In this document: positions 1 to 9,172 of the stretch, in pieces
How the letters are laid out: each line of letters begins with the position of its first letter
Numbering within the stretch: position 1 is the first letter of the stretch
Assembly: GCA_015680685.1 (NCBI GenBank)
Contig: MNCI01005415.1
Location: 54,626 to 88,235, forward strand
Direction of reading: 5' to 3'
DNA: 33,610 nucleotides
From: Gnetum montanum
Lineage: Eukaryota > Streptophyta > Gnetopsida > Gnetales > Gnetaceae
Position numbers and translations under genes: made by a program
Notes under the pieces: model-generated
What the model was told of the DNA's origin: nothing
Seen by the model: only the letters and a program-made list of their open reading frames with translations
Databases searched by the model: none

Positions 1-474
1 AAGACACTAAGTTAGTAGAAGATGAGGATGAAAGTGATCTTATTATGTCCAACTTTCTTAATATTGAATCTGATAATGAGTTATCTAGTGTCCACTATAC
101 GAGTAAATCTTCTAGCAATGGATCTAGCAATACTTCTTCTCTATCAAGTTCTAAAGAAGATATGTCATCAAATGAAGAGTGTAATAACAATGAGGAAAAT
201 GGATATAGTCTTCGATCTAAGGAAAGACTAACTACTTCTAGACCCCCAAGTGTCATTACGGATCCATCTACTAAGAGAAGAGCTTTTGAGCCAAGTAGAA
301 AGGATAAGAATAAAGGTAAAGACAATCAAGTGGAGCAAAGCAGTCCAAATCAGTCTTTTAATAAATGGATAAAGAGACCAAGCTTTATTGGTGATGGAGA
401 ATATGATTTGATAAAAGACCTTAAACATGTGAAGGCCAATATTAGCCTCTATCAATTGCTTCAAATAGAAGATC
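1..474 (+). pseudogene. Inverted partial copy of Ty3/gypsy gag/protease linker region
   Basis: The plus strand here is the reverse complement of 1120-1593 with scattered substitutions, so position n pairs with about 1594-n. It is open from about 45 to 497 and reads a Ser/Glu/Asp-rich linker followed by a basic Lys/Arg stretch, the same segment that lies between gag and protease in the minus-strand element beside it. No catalytic domain is included. Homology stops at about 474, where the sequence returns to minus-strand element sequence downstream of the protease. The left end is cut by the window, so the full size of the inverted copy is unknown. Most amino-acid differences between the copies are G in the right copy and A in the left. 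It could be part of a second element in opposite orientation or a fold-back duplication. Confidence 0.85.
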
Positions 475-826
475 CTCTTGAGATTTGTCTTCAGTAATCC
501 TCTCATCTTCTTTATCGAATGAATTCTCACTTTCTTAGAGTGTACAAATTTTGTTTTCAACAACCTCCTTTTTCAGCCATTTTACTTCTTCCGTTGGAAG
601 TAATATTATCTATCATCAAAGGTTCGCTATAGATGTAGATTTGATTTGGTTCTCCTTTCCAAGGTAACCACATGTGAGAATAATCTATTGATATGTAACA
701 TGAGAAATTCTTACTCCAACTTCTACTCAATAAGAGACTATGTGAATCTGGTATATCTGCCACTTGAATACTTACTCTACTTTTGATACGAGGTTTAGAA
801 GAAATTTCCAATAGAACACTTGGTAA
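475..826 (-). pseudogene. Ty3/gypsy protease C-terminal half and downstream linker
   Basis: After an in-frame TAA at 827-829 the same minus-strand frame continues, with an open stretch at 557-811. It carries the block 'LLLSRSWSK' and then 'HMWLPWKGEPNQI', which in plant Ty3/gypsy elements lies in the C-terminal part of the retropepsin domain and just before reverse transcriptase. A further stop follows at 557, after which an acidic tail can be read to about 475, where the inverted copy interrupts the element. Reverse transcriptase is therefore missing on this side. The piece belongs with 827-2629 as one decayed gag-pro region. Confidence 0.7.
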
Positions 827-1846
827 TTAACCCACAATCTTCACTCTAATTTTATCCACTTGAACAATCTTTTTATTTGATTTTTCAGGAATCAAACCAA
901 GTTTCCTACATATAGACAATGGCATTATAGTAGATGTAGCTCCAGAATGAACCAAACAACTATGTAAGAATTTATTCTTTAATTTCATTGTCAAAAGGAA
1001 AGGAGGAGCTTCCTTATCATATGAAGTCTTTAATTTCTCATCATTGTTAGACACATAACTTAACTCTGATTCTCTAGCTCTCCTTTTACCTTTAATGAAT
1101 TCTAAAGCCTTTCTTTGCTGATCTCCTATTTGAAGCAACTGATAGAGGCTAATATTGGCTTTGACATGTTTAAGGTCTTCTATCAAATCATATTCTCCAT
1201 CACCAATGAAGCTTGATCTCTTTATCCATTTATTAAAAGACTGATTTGGAGTGTTTTGCTCCACTTGATTGTCTTTACCTTTATTCTTATCCTTTCTACT
1301 TGGCTCAAAAGCTCTTCTCTTAGTAGATGGATCAGTAATAACATTTGGGGGTCTAGAAGTAGTTAGTCTTTCCTTAGATCGAAGACTATATCCATTTTCC
1401 TCATTGTTATTACACTCTTCATCTGAAGACATATCTTCTTCAGAACTTGATAGAGAAGAAGTATCACTAGATCCATTGCTAGAAGATTTACTTGCATAGT
1501 GAACACTAGATAACTCATTATCAGATTCAATATCAAGAAAGTTGGACATAATAAGATCACTTTCATCCTCATCTTCTACTAACTTAGTGTCTTGATGTTT
1601 ATGCTTTCTATTTTTCCTTTCTTCCTTGATATTTACTCTTGCCAATGCTTTTTCAAGCTTCACTATTTTGTTAGACATATCTCTCATTAATTGTCCTTTT
1701 TCAGATCCTACTCTTTCATGTTCTTGCTCTTTCTTAACATGAGATGGACCTGGTAAAGCTTTAAATTGAGCAAAATCTTGCATAGGAATCATAACTCTTT
1801 CTTCTCTTTTTTGAATTGCAATATTTTCTTCAGGATTCAAGTTCAA
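827..1846 (-). pseudogene. Ty3/gypsy gag C-terminal region and aspartic protease N-terminal half
   Basis: An open stretch of 339 codons continues in the same frame as the gag domain upstream, separated from it only by TAG at 1847-1849. The first two thirds are a charged, low-complexity linker rich in Ser, Glu, Asp and Lys. The C-terminal about 60 residues look like a retropepsin: the flap-preceding core reads 'LVHSGATSTIMP', where retroviral-type proteases have D-S/T-G. The catalytic Asp is His here (codon at 947-949), so the protease would be inactive. The frame ends at TAA 827-829 inside the domain and resumes after it. No clear CCHC zinc knuckle is visible. No ATG follows the TAG, so this is not an independent gene; it is the downstream part of a gag-pro frame with point-mutation stops. 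Confidence 0.8.
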
Positions 1847-2629
1847 CTATTTTTCTAACTGTATAGCTTCACTAAAGTAGTCATTTAGTGTAGTTAAGTT
1901 TGGAGTTCTCCTTAACCAAATTGAAATGTTGGGGTTGACAGCCTTAAGATAAGTTTCTTTAAGCATTTCTTCTGATGGCCTATATTGTCTTTGAAAGAGT
2001 CCACAAATTCGTTGAAACTTGATGTTAAAATCTCTAATTGACTCTTTAACTCCTTGCTTAGCTTGTATCAGCCCACAGTATAGTTGTTGTTGATCTAATT
2101 GATTACCAAACTGGGCTAAGAAAAGATTCTTCATGTCATCCCAACTTGTAATACTATTACTTGGTAAGTTTGAATACCAAATCTGAGCCATATCCTTTAG
2201 ATTTGATACAAACAACCTACAAGCTTGATCTTGATGTTGAATATTTGCATGAGCTAAAGCTAACTCAAACATGTGAATATATTCTTCAGCTAAATAAGCT
2301 TTTCCAGGAATGAAAGGCTCAGGCAAATATTTGTAAACTACCTTAGGAATATCATTGTAATTTTGAAATCCTAATGGTGTAACTCCTTGCCAAGGATTTG
2401 CCATCCTATTCCTTTGAAATGTTGAACTCTTAGACTTTCTAGATCTTCTCTTACGAATTGATAAACCAGATATAATGGGTGATCTTCTTGATCTTCTAGT
2501 TTTCACTCCACTACTTGTTCCCAATTCAGAAACTTTCTTTTGTTCTTCTTCTGATGAAGAATCAGTCTTAGAATCTAGAATATCTTTTGAAACTTTGAAA
2601 CTTTCCAAACTATGAAATTTCTTGGTCAT
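1847..2629 (-). pseudogene. Ty3/gypsy gag (retrotransposon gag domain)
   Basis: This 260-residue open stretch starts at the ATG at 2629, about 100 bp after the primer binding site and LTR. Residues 1-75 are Ser-rich and basic, with several Arg/Lys clusters. From about residue 85 onward it matches the plant retrotransposon gag capsid domain: an acidic and aromatic N-terminal part, a central 'AQIWYSNLPSNSITSWDDM' motif (the W-Y-x-L signature), and 'ESIRDFNIKFQRIC' followed by helix-rich sequence. It would form the capsid of virus-like particles in the cytoplasm. TAG at 1847 ends it, but the same frame goes straight on into the protease segment, so the stop is probably a mutation rather than a natural gag terminus. 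Suppression of the stop cannot be excluded from sequence alone. Confidence 0.85.
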
Positions 2630-2722
2630 GAACTGAAAATAGTATCTAATTCTTAAGCCTTACAAATAATTGTTGATGTACTAAAAGTATAAGGCTTATG
2701 AACCTAGAGGCTTAATTTTCAG

Positions 2723-2739
2723 CCCTCCTTCTAGCGCCA
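2723..2739 (-). other. Candidate primer binding site of the leftmost gypsy element
   Basis: The minus strand reads TGGCGCTAGAAGGAGGG, beginning with the TGG complementary to a tRNA CCA end and lying 7 nt inside the CA end of the LTR candidate. It is not the common initiator-Met type. I cannot name the primer tRNA with certainty. Confidence 0.6.
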
Positions 2740-2746
2740 AAAGAAC

Positions 2747-4353
2747 TGTTGGTGACCGTTTGGGACGTGACTGCCAACAAGTGTCCTCGAATAGGATTTA
2801 GGTGCCTGCTGGTCTCTGGAAACACCAAGGCCCAAATACCTCCAAATAAACTCAGTAGTTAATGTGAGTATGTGTATGTGCTGTTGCAGCGTGCGGTTGT
2901 GAGGAATGTAACGATTGTGTTGTGTGTAAACTACAAATGACTTACTTTAAAGAGATTCAACCTACTTTGCCAAGTACTTGTGAGTTGTTGAAAATTTCCT
3001 ATTTTGTTCAACTGCCTAGTCTACGCAGTCCTTATAATACCTACTTGTAACAAATAAAATTTTGCAAAAACATTTGAGCACAACTTCGCAATCTACTCCT
3101 AATTTTCCCCATAGAAAGAGATAGTTCCACAAGAAAACTAGAAATAGAGCAAGATTCGATGGAAATAAGCAGAAAAGAAAAGAAAGCAGATTTGTGTAGA
3201 CCTCAAATATTTAAACAAGGTAAAATGACACGAGTAAACACTTCCCAATAAAGCTATCCCAAATTCAATATCTACAAATTGTTCAAGATTCCAAGGCTCA
3301 AACAAGCAATATCTTCAAGACAATCTTACTGAAACACCACAAAAAATTTTGGCTAACACTTGTAGACAAAAATTAAGCTAAGTCATGTTGGTCCTCAGCA
3401 TGACCAAGCTTGAAAGCCTCAAAAATAGCATCAAACGAAGTCAAAGCAAGCAAGTAAAAGTTCCCTGGGACCCAGAAAAGACTACGATAACATCCGGCAT
3501 CAAACTTGGCAAATCATGAGCTCAAAATACTTGGTTTTCACTAAGTATGCATTCTGTACGCTGGCCTACACATGCCCAGCATAAGGCCCAGCGTATAGCA
3601 ACTTNGGAAATTTACTACTAAAATGCTCTTAAGGCTTTTAAACACAAGCGCTTCTATGGAAAAATTTTAATAGAAATTTCTATCGGGCAACTAGAATAGT
3701 AAGAGCAATCTAAAAATCCCAAAATTACTTGCCAAGGATGATACTATCTAAACCACTAACTAAACAATTTAAACAAAATAAAAAAATAAAATACATAACT
3801 CATAGGACCATGACAAAGAGGCTGAAATATTTCCTTTAGCAAGCCATCTTACAAGCAATCGTCTTTACAAATCTTTTTTGCAAATGCTCTTCTCAAGACC
3901 CCAAAGTGTCTTCAAGTGAGAGCCTAAGTGCTAACTAGTAGCCTTCCAAAGTGTGATGTATGAGACCTTCCAAAAGTCTCTTCTCCAAAATTTTTTTCCA
4001 AAATCAATCCTCCAAATATCCTCCCAAAAATCTCCCTCCTCCCAAGTCCTCATGAAGCCTTTTTATAAGGTTTACAAGGTAGATAGGGAAGTTACATATT
4101 CAAAAATATCTCACCTAAATTCTCTCCCAAGTAACTTGGCCAACCAATTAGGAGATTACTTGCCCAACAAGTTAGGAGGTTACTTGCCCATTTAATTAGG
4201 AGGAAGTTATATAGTTAGGAAGTTATGCATAAAGTTAGGAGGAATTAAGATTTGTAAATATTATAAATATTGCCTTTGTAAGTAGTTTATTAAAATAAAT
4301 CTAAATTCCCTAATCTAATTTAATTTAATTTAAATTTTAAATACTAAGTGTCA
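2747..4353 (-). mobile_element. 5' LTR of the leftmost Ty3/gypsy element
   Basis: On the plus strand the block begins TGTTGGTGAC next to the primer-binding-site candidate and can end at ...AAGTGTCA, giving minus-strand termini TGACACTT...ACCAACA. Length would be about 1.6 kb. A promoter-like TATAAAAAGGC lies on the minus strand at 4067-4057, placing the likely transcription start near 4030. The region has no coding potential and contains the N at 3605. The inner edge is well supported by the PBS and gag order. The outer edge at 4353 is a best guess from the TG/CA rule; a few dozen bases more are possible. The matching 3' LTR is not in the window. Confidence 0.6.
4057..4067 (-). promoter_or_regulatory. 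TATA box in LTR
   Basis: The minus strand reads TATAAAAAGGC inside the LTR, about 1.4 kb upstream of the gag ATG in transcription direction. Position and sequence fit an RNA polymerase II core promoter. No transcript evidence is available. Confidence 0.5.
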
Positions 4354-5540
4354 TTAAGCTCTAGATTTTTCATAAAAAATATAATATAATATCCACCTTA
4401 TTGGTGGTAGCGATAGTTAATTTATCCTCTCTGCATCTCCAATAATTGAAATTAAAATTCGGGATGGCCCGAAATATGAGCTCGAAGGTGAAGGCACTGA
4501 TCCTGCAATTGCCTGCAACTGGTTCAAAATATCTTCTTCGGCAAAAAATCATTACAAGCAACTGCCATCACAGGAGAAGACTCAGCCGCCGCGTTAGGAA
4601 ACGTCGTCGTGTGTTTTGTAAGGATCTACAACTATTGTAACCTCTGCCTCTCGAAAATACCCTACAGGTTTTGATGATTATATGATTTAATCCTTGCTTT
4701 GTAGATTTTTGCTGCCTTCCATCTGTGATAACTGGTAAACTATCTGGCTTTCAAAGTTTTCTTCCAACATTTGGTGCAGATTCTTCAAGCAACGTCCACC
4801 AGGGTTTTAAAGGCATTTGTCGTTGTTGCGGATGAAAACCCAGATTTGTTCATCGTGCGAAATAGACATCCATTCTTTTGAAATCCACAGGTGTCTCTGC
4901 TAAAATCGATGATATGCCCGCTGCGTTCTGCCCTAAACTAGCCTCAGTTCTGTCTGCATAGCCTGCACGCAATTGCTGCCCGAAACCCCCTTTAACTCGG
5001 CTCAGTGGTGAAATAAGAGCCCCCCACGCGCTCCACGAACTTAGGTTCGGCATCTGGCGAGTCGACAACGTAAATCTAGCGAATGCATGGGCGCAATCCT
5101 GAATGGCAAGCCAAAGGATTTGCCCAAAAACCATGGCATTCAGTTCTTTTTTTCTAATTTTCGGTTTTTTCTCTGGCAGCATTAATAATGGGCCTTTGGA
5201 CTTACGGGAATTTGGGTTTAGAAGCCTTTACATCCTTTGATAATTTAAATTTACGGAATTCAAAACCTATTGGTAGTCCATTAGGTCCTTCACTTACTTC
5301 CAACTCTTAGCCGATTTTTGATAATCCATTACCCACAGTGTTGTCTATTTTGCCAATATTAATAGGGAGTATGCTTTCTTGTGGTAAATAATCACCTCCT
5401 TTTTTAATTCCAATATTCACTCAAGAAAAACAACTTGGCATTTTAATTTTACTTTCCAAGAAGGCTTCAACATCAAGATTATTTACCATTGGCTTGCTTC
5501 TCCAAGAATACCCATCAACTCACAATACTAAACTGCAAAT
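4354..5540. other. Unassigned block with a GC-richer, formerly coding-looking core
   Basis: After an AT-rich junction, about 4440-5190 is clearly more GC-rich and CpG-containing than its surroundings. Several frames on both strands are open for 60-110 codons: minus 4850-5182 (110 codons, starting MLPEKK) is the longest, and plus 4446-4640 ends in an Arg-rich tail. On the plus strand a different frame from 5193 to about 5570 is nearly open, with two in-frame stops. I recognise no domain. It could be a captured host gene fragment, an old exon, or the ORF1 region of a non-LTR element. The remainder (5190-5540) shows nothing else I can name. Confidence 0.35.
4850..5182 (-). CDS. Hypothetical ORF in the GC-richer block
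   Basis: This is a 110-codon open frame with ATG at 5182. The product begins with a short Lys-rich segment (residues 4-13), then a hydrophobic stretch near residues 17-30, and has no motif I recognise. No neighbouring exon with a clear splice junction was found. Openness may be due to the higher GC content, since a plus-strand frame across the same bases is also fairly open. It is listed because it is the longest open frame in the only non-retroelement-like block of the window, not because a function is supported. Confidence 0.2.
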   Translation of the reverse strand: MLPEKKPKIRKKELNAMVFGQILWLAIQDCAHAFARFTLSTRQMPNLSSWSAWGALISPLSRVKGGFGQQLRAGYADRTEASLGQNAAGISSILAETPVDFKRMDVYFAR

Positions 5541-5619
5541 TTACAACCAGGTATTGTGCTAATTTTGAACAAAATATTCCAACTATTCCATGTAATGGCC
5601 AACTATGCCAACATAATTC

Positions 5620-6010
5620 TTTCATGAAATTTATTAAGCTAATTTACATAAACATCTAAGAGCTTTTTACAAAGGCTAATTTCACCTCTGACTTAGGAAA
5701 TTTTTTCTAAATTTGTTAACAAATTCCAGTTGGTCATGATGTAAGGTTATGCAAGGTTATAATAATGTTTTCTTGTGGAATTACTTAGACTAATTTAGAT
5801 AAACACCTTAGAGCTTTTTATAGAGGATAATTTCACCTCTCACTAGATGTTTTGTCTAAATTTTCTTTTTATAGAGGATAATAGCTTATCATGTTTTTTC
5901 TTTGAAAAGTTGTAATAATGCATTTTTTTTGGAATTTCTTAAGTTAATTTAGGTAAATACCTTAGAGATTTTTACGGAGGCTAGTTTTACCTTCAACTAA
6001 AATTACAATC
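5620..6010 (+). repeat. Three tandem copies of a ~152-bp unit
   Basis: The phrase 'ct(a/t)agagctttttacaaaggctaa' recurs at 5656, 5807 and 5961 with the surrounding 'ggaatttcttaagctaatttagataaacacc' and 'taatttcacct' context, giving spacings of 151 and 154 bp. The homologous start of copy 2 (about 28820-28880) has only one such unit. The triplication is therefore local to copy 1, and the third unit leads into the conserved gene region. Confidence 0.75.
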
Positions 6011-6833
6011 GGTCATAATGGTTTTTGTGCTTTGCTTCATGTAGGGTTATTTTGAGGCCTATCCTCATCAGAGTAGAGTTGGTTGGTATCTTGTGCTACA
6101 TTGGTCATCCCAAGACCAACACCCAACCACATGACATGCCTTTTGAAAAACTCTCATTATGGTTCCAGCCTAGGACAAGGGACTTCCTTACCTACCTTCC
6201 TTATGAACTTTAGTGTGATGCTATGGTCACACTTGTCCATGGATGTAGCTAGGGTTGTTGTGGAGACCCTATTAGCTTAGGAATCTAGCCTAACTACCAA
6301 ATAGATTACTGACAAGCCACTTCCTAAGATAATAGGGGGATAAAAAAATGCCATAATTCCATACTATCTTAAAGAGATCTAAATAATGCCATAGTATAGT
6401 TAATATAATACTAATAATACTTTGATGATGGCACATAGAGCCCAAACATTATTCCAGAACCTACATAGCACCATGTACTCTCTATAGGGATAAACATGAT
6501 TATTGTAATGCTTGTATGCTTTTTGATTGATTAGCTTCCCTAACTCTATTGGTTTTACAACTTCTTGAAGGTACAAGGTCAATTATTAGCATGTGATTAT
6601 CAATGATCAAATATTAGTAGTGGTTCAAACAACTTTAGATGAATTCACCAAGAGCCCTCAAATTAGAACTACTATGTATCAATAGTTAAGGGGAGACTAT
6701 GATGAATATACCAATAGGTTTAACCATGTATTCAAAAAGTGTAAGGATGATTGGATAATGTACAATTTGTGGGTATATGATGGTAGCATGGATTAGACCC
6801 TTCTAGATGGAACCTTCACACCATAGAAGAAAA

Positions 6834-6944
6834 GTAAAGGTGAACATATAGCTTCTAGTGTTTTATGGCTCTAAGTGTTCTATTACTTTTCTTGGTTATT
6901 GAAATTGCTCACATTGATATTAACCTTTGGTCAATGCTTCAAAA
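6834..6944 (+). other. Intron A of copy 1 (acceptor lost)
   Basis: The donor GTAAAGG at 6834 corresponds to GTAAACAT in copy 2. The acceptor site reads CAAAA before TACCTTCC, where copy 2 has TTTTTCAG, so the AG has been lost here. Length is 111 bp against 130 bp in copy 2. Confidence 0.55.
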
Positions 6945-7546
6945 TACCTTCCACCTCAGCTAATGTCACTATACCACTTTCACATTCACATCATGAGGAT
7001 ACCCTCATCTTGAAGTTTAATGAAGTGACATCAACACAAGAGTGGATGAAGGGACAAGTGCCTAGATATGTTCAAGAAAACATCCAACATGTAGGTTTTT
7101 TCAATGTATTCATGGCACCTATTCCTTCCATTTCTATTATGGAGATGCTACATGTCATTAACTCCTTTGATGAGAAGGTTGGTCATTTTAGCACCATCAT
7201 CTCAGGTGTGAAGGTGAACATAGACATAGGTTCTAGCCTCTTTCATGACTTGTTTGGTATCCTTGCTATTGGGACAAAGGTTTCCACTAGGATAGTAAGG
7301 GAATCAAGCCATTATGATGATGTTATAGAGTGGCTTGGTGCCAATATGGGTGATTCTAAAATTTCAATGGATAGCTTCATGAACCCTAATGTAAAGGAAT
7401 CATATCCTTTGTTTAGGTCTCATGCATTTCCCAAATTTCTATTACAAAAGAAGGTTATCTGCCTAGCACAAGGATGGACCTTTAAGAAGGTCCTAATGGA
7501 GGGCATCAGATTTGATTGGCTGGCTACTTTGCCTACTAGGCTTTGA
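6875..7546 (+). pseudogene. Best-preserved exon ORF of copy 1
   Basis: This 223-codon open stretch begins inside intron A, so its first about 23 codons are probably intronic and the true exon starts near 6945. The exon part starts after 'FKI' with 'PSTSANVTIPLSHSH', continues with an 'EWMKGQVPRYVQENIQHVGF' helix, then 'MAPIPSISIMEMLHVINSF' and the 'GVKVNIDIGSSLFHDLFGI' segment, and ends in a Trp/Leu-containing helix. Copy 2 at 29875-30470 shows the same order but with more stops. The order (a helix followed by a short beta-like 'V-G-V-V-I' core and a leucine-rich 'LLGI' box) is typical of plant retroelement extra-ORF proteins. No enzymatic residues can be assigned. Confidence 0.6.
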
Positions 7547-7993
7547 GAGGAGGTCCTTAGGATTTGTGTTGACACCTCTACAATAATCCATATGCACATT
7601 GCATTTTCTATAGGTTATCTGAAGAGGTTTGTGGATTTTTCAATGGTTTACAGGAATGGATGATGGATTTTCCAAGATCCAAGTTAGATTTCTAGGCCTT
7701 GGATAAAGCATATTTATCCAATAGTATAGGCACAGAACCCACCAAAGGGGATAGATGATATGTTATCCATCACCACTAAGAATCTTGATGTTAGGTAGTA
7801 TGAGTCTCTTGATAGTGCTACTGATGATGAGCCCCTCTCATTTCCTACTAGTGTCTAAAATACTAGACAATGGTGTATGAAGGCCAAAGGGATAGCTAGG
7901 TAGGAACTCAAGAGGCCTATGGAGGAGGCACCCTTAGCATTAGATCAACCTACCTTGAAGAAGCTTAAGTTTAAGCTTAATACATCACAACAG

Positions 7994-8101
7994 GTAGTTG
8001 TAGATATTCTCTATTTAAATTTGGCTATTTCATGTTCTAAAATTTTATGGCTACTTTATGTTGTCATGTTTTTACTAATTTTCTATGTGCTATGGTTGTA
8101 G
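7994..8101 (+). other. Intron B of copy 1
   Basis: The intron runs from donor CAG|GTAGTTG to acceptor TTGTAG|ATAAGC and is 108 bp, T-rich. The same boundary is present in copy 2 (30911-31020). Exon upstream reads 'PTLKKLKFKLNTSQQ'. Confidence 0.7.
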
Positions 8102-8522
8102 ATAAGCATCAAGCTATAGTAGTTGAAGCTACTACAAATGCAAAACAAAGGCATGCAAAAGAGGCACTCCTAAAGCAACCTATGGTTGAAGGATTTTTGC
8201 AATGCAAGTATAGATGATTTAGATGTCTTATTTGGTGAGGTGGTACTAGGTACCTTTTCCATCATTATCCTAGAGGGGGTAGAGGAGAAGCTAGGTATTC
8301 CTATGTCTTAATATTTTCATTATATCTCATTGGTTATCTTTGGTTATCATCCTAACCTTTCAATGATTGGTATGCTTATAGTAGTTCTTGAACCACCAAC
8401 GCTAGCTCATGTCCCTACGTTTTGTGTGAAACCATGGGTAGAGACTCTAGACAAAGTGGATTTCATGTGTGGGATGGCTAAGGACATCATTGATTAATTG
8501 CATTATGTTGCACTTGAAATAT

Positions 8523-8617
8523 GTAAGGATTTTATTATATAAGACTTAGTCATGGGCTTTGCTTACATTATGGTTATCTTAGGTTATTTTTTATGGTCAT
8601 ATTTTATTCTTGTATAG
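8523..8617 (+). other. Intron C of copy 1
   Basis: The intron runs from donor AT|GTAAGGAT to acceptor TTGTATAG|TTCCTTC and is 95 bp. The matching intron in copy 2 is 31407-31508. The exon after it begins with the conserved 'EWNPNRDMKIDSLPQLPF'. Confidence 0.7.
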
Positions 8618-8826
8618 TTCCTTCTATGGAGTGGAACCCTAATAGAGACATGAAGATAGACTCCTTGCCTCAGCTTCCTTTTGATGTATCTAGTGTACTT
8701 ATGAAGTTGTATGAGACTACTATTGATTTAGCAATGTTGTGCACAGAAAATTCATGGGAGCTAAATAGGTCCAATGAATCCCTATGGGAGGAAGTTTTGG
8801 CCTTAAAGAAAAAATCTCAAAGGTAG
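8593..8826 (+). pseudogene. C-terminal exon segment of copy 1
   Basis: The open stretch reads through the end of intron C into an exon. From about 8630 it encodes 'EWNPNRDMKIDSLPQLPFD' and a charged Leu/Glu/Lys helix ending in 'KKKSQR', matching 'EWDPNLDVKVDFLLKLPFN' of copy 2 at 31518. The following sequence to 9172 stays alignable but has several stops. Confidence 0.6.
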
Positions 8827-9172
8827 GAAAATATAATTATAGATCTTTGAGATTGTAAGGCCTTTGTGGAAGCCCAAGTGGCTAACTCAGGGAAATTATA
8901 GACTAAGGAGATCACATGGGCCTACTACTAGCATGTTATTCAAGACAAAGTAGTGATCATATGGGAGATGGTGGAATAACATATGTAGATGAACCTCATC
9001 TTCCAAAAGGTTCAAAATTGAAAGGATCACTGCACTTGGGTCTTAGAGTGGGACTGGACATAAAAGACCTACAAGTGATAGTATAAGGCTGATTATGGGG
9101 CCTACTTAAAGTTGCTCAAGGAGGAGTTAGTTAAACAGTGCAAGAGAGAGTTGCTCATTTAGGGGATCCAGG

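Larger units (their letters stand above)
1..1593. repeat. Inverted repeat with a ~645-bp spacer
   Basis: Arms 1-474 and 1120-1593 are inverted copies and collinear without obvious indels at the points I checked: ATG at 45 pairs with ATG at 1549, and 461-474 pairs with 1120-1133 with one mismatch at 469. The spacer 475-1119 holds the protease region of the minus-strand element. The left arm may extend beyond the window. Confidence 0.85.
5540..9172 (+). pseudogene. Decayed intron-containing repeat gene, copy 1 (plant transposon-protein-like)
   Basis: This region aligns base by base with 28790-32053, on the same strand. Exonic blocks alternate with three short introns at the same places in both copies (6834-6944, 7994-8101, 8523-8617). 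The best-preserved exon is the open stretch 6875-7546. Its product has a central 'FSTIISGVKVNIDIGSSLF' segment that resembles the fold-over core of the 'putative plant transposon protein'/plant-mobile-type domains found in retroelement extra ORFs (a resemblance by eye, not a search). The last part (8620-9170) is charged and helical, probably coiled coil. Many in-frame TAG/TAA/TGA codons fall at Gln- or Arg-type positions, as expected from C-to-T decay. Homology to copy 2 ends at 9172, where a minus-strand gypsy element begins, so the 3' end is missing. Function is unknown; there is no reverse transcriptase or integrase on this strand. Confidence 0.7.

Noticed and set aside
95-325. Minus-strand ORF of 76 codons (and its twin at 1269-1499)
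   Set aside because: It is the antisense shadow of the Ser/Glu-rich gag linker; both copies exist only because the region is an inverted repeat.
228-563. Minus-strand ORF of 111 codons
   Set aside because: It crosses the inverted-repeat junction in a frame that does not match the element's gag or protease.
1847-1849. Programmed stop-codon readthrough between gag and pol
   Set aside because: A second in-frame stop inside the protease and the lost catalytic Asp make mutation the simpler explanation; no pseudoknot was evaluated.
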